Assembly: GCF_000814845.2 (NCBI RefSeq)
Contig: NZ_CP010431.2
Span: 3,720,001-3,784,000, forward strand
Origin: Pandoraea sputorum
Lineage (GTDB): Bacteria > Pseudomonadota > Gammaproteobacteria > Burkholderiales > Burkholderiaceae
Reading direction: 5' to 3'
DNA length: 64,000 nt
Positions 63,883 to 64,000 of this stretch are shown one piece after another; position 1 is the first letter of the stretch; each line of letters starts with the position of its first letter. The translations under genes were made by a program, and so were the position numbers. The notes beneath the pieces were generated by a model that saw nothing but the letters and a program-made list of their open reading frames with translations, ran no database searches and had not been told where the DNA came from.

Positions 63883-64000
63883 TCAGGAAAGCGCGGCGCG
63901 CACTGCTTCGGCAATCGCCAGCGACGCCGTCAGGCCCGGCGATTCGATGCCGAACAGATTGACGAGTCCCGCCACGCCATGCACCGCAGGCCCATCGATC
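63883..64000 (-). CDS. C-terminal end of an FAD-dependent oxidoreductase (cut by window edge)
   Basis: The last 38 residues of a minus-strand gene read into the window from the right: [20 protein letters not shown] close to the end, then a short tail ending AALS and TGA. The [10 protein letters not shown] stretch is characteristic of the DAO-type FAD oxidoreductases near L-2-hydroxyglutarate oxidase/dehydrogenase (LhgO). The exact member cannot be told from the fragment. A small CCTGACG/CGTCAGG hairpin overlaps the stop. Confidence 0.75.
   Translation of the reverse strand, partial: IDGPAVHGVAGLVNLFGIESPGLTASLAIAEAVRAALS

Noticed and set aside
63382..64000. A complete insertion sequence at the right end
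   Set aside because: No terminal inverted repeats or catalytic domain were found. The following gene is a normal oxidoreductase end.

Overview
The window is GC-rich, densely coding DNA from a Gram-negative bacterium. The mix of gene families points to a Burkholderiales member, most plausibly an oxalate-using Pandoraea-like organism: an fds-type soluble formate dehydrogenase, a complete oxalate-catabolism set, several LysR/IclR/GntR/AraC regulators, a Burkholderia-type porin and a glutathione/peptide ABC cluster. The genus is an inference; no rRNA, tRNA, phage or CRISPR was seen. Only one transposase-like fragment was found, near the right end.

Left third (about 1.5-18.7 kb): an oxalate/formate island. 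It holds two formyl-CoA:oxalate CoA-transferases (frc), oxalyl-CoA decarboxylase (oxc), an oxalate:formate antiporter (oxlT) and a PanE-family reductase that by precedent may be the oxalyl-CoA reductase of the assimilatory branch. A PAS-only protein, a 72-aa membrane protein, a GntR/FCD regulator and the NAD-dependent formate dehydrogenase fdsGBA-D complete it. Oxalate enters by OxlT, is activated by Frc and decarboxylated by Oxc. Formate either leaves through OxlT or is oxidised by Fds to give NADH. Five intergenic regions of this island carry the same tandem AT-rich element: two 9-mers close to ATACSGTAT, always 14 bp centre to centre. Four of the five overlap a likely promoter and the fifth abuts a -35 box. 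This is the most interesting signal in the window and probably marks the regulon of the GntR protein encoded at 12.2 kb.

Middle (18.8-39 kb): an EamA transporter, a LOG-family protein with a candidate structured RNA upstream, and a shortened TpsB-like outer-membrane barrel protein. Next is an aspartate decarboxylation operon (aspT-like, aspT, asdA), a second decarboxylation/antiport pair beside Oxc/OxlT. Then come a YXWGXW protein, a MATE exporter, a HisN-type phosphatase, RarD, a small lipoprotein, a universal stress protein, a CUT1-type ABC importer, an esterase and a membrane DUF4118-PAS protein.

Right third (40.7-64 kb): a peptide/glutathione salvage operon reads rpiR-type regulator, iaaA, gsiABCD, a DmpA-like P1 peptidase and a DppA-like D-aminopeptidase. 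It is followed by YggT, an acyl-CoA catabolic cluster (acyl-CoA dehydrogenase and 3-hydroxyisobutyryl-CoA hydrolase divergent from acyl-CoA synthetase and SDR), an AraC regulator, an MFS transporter with a porin, an IclR regulator, an orphan transposase-like protein and the end of an FAD-dependent oxidoreductase cut by the window edge.

Functions are assigned from protein motifs and context by eye. No database search was run.
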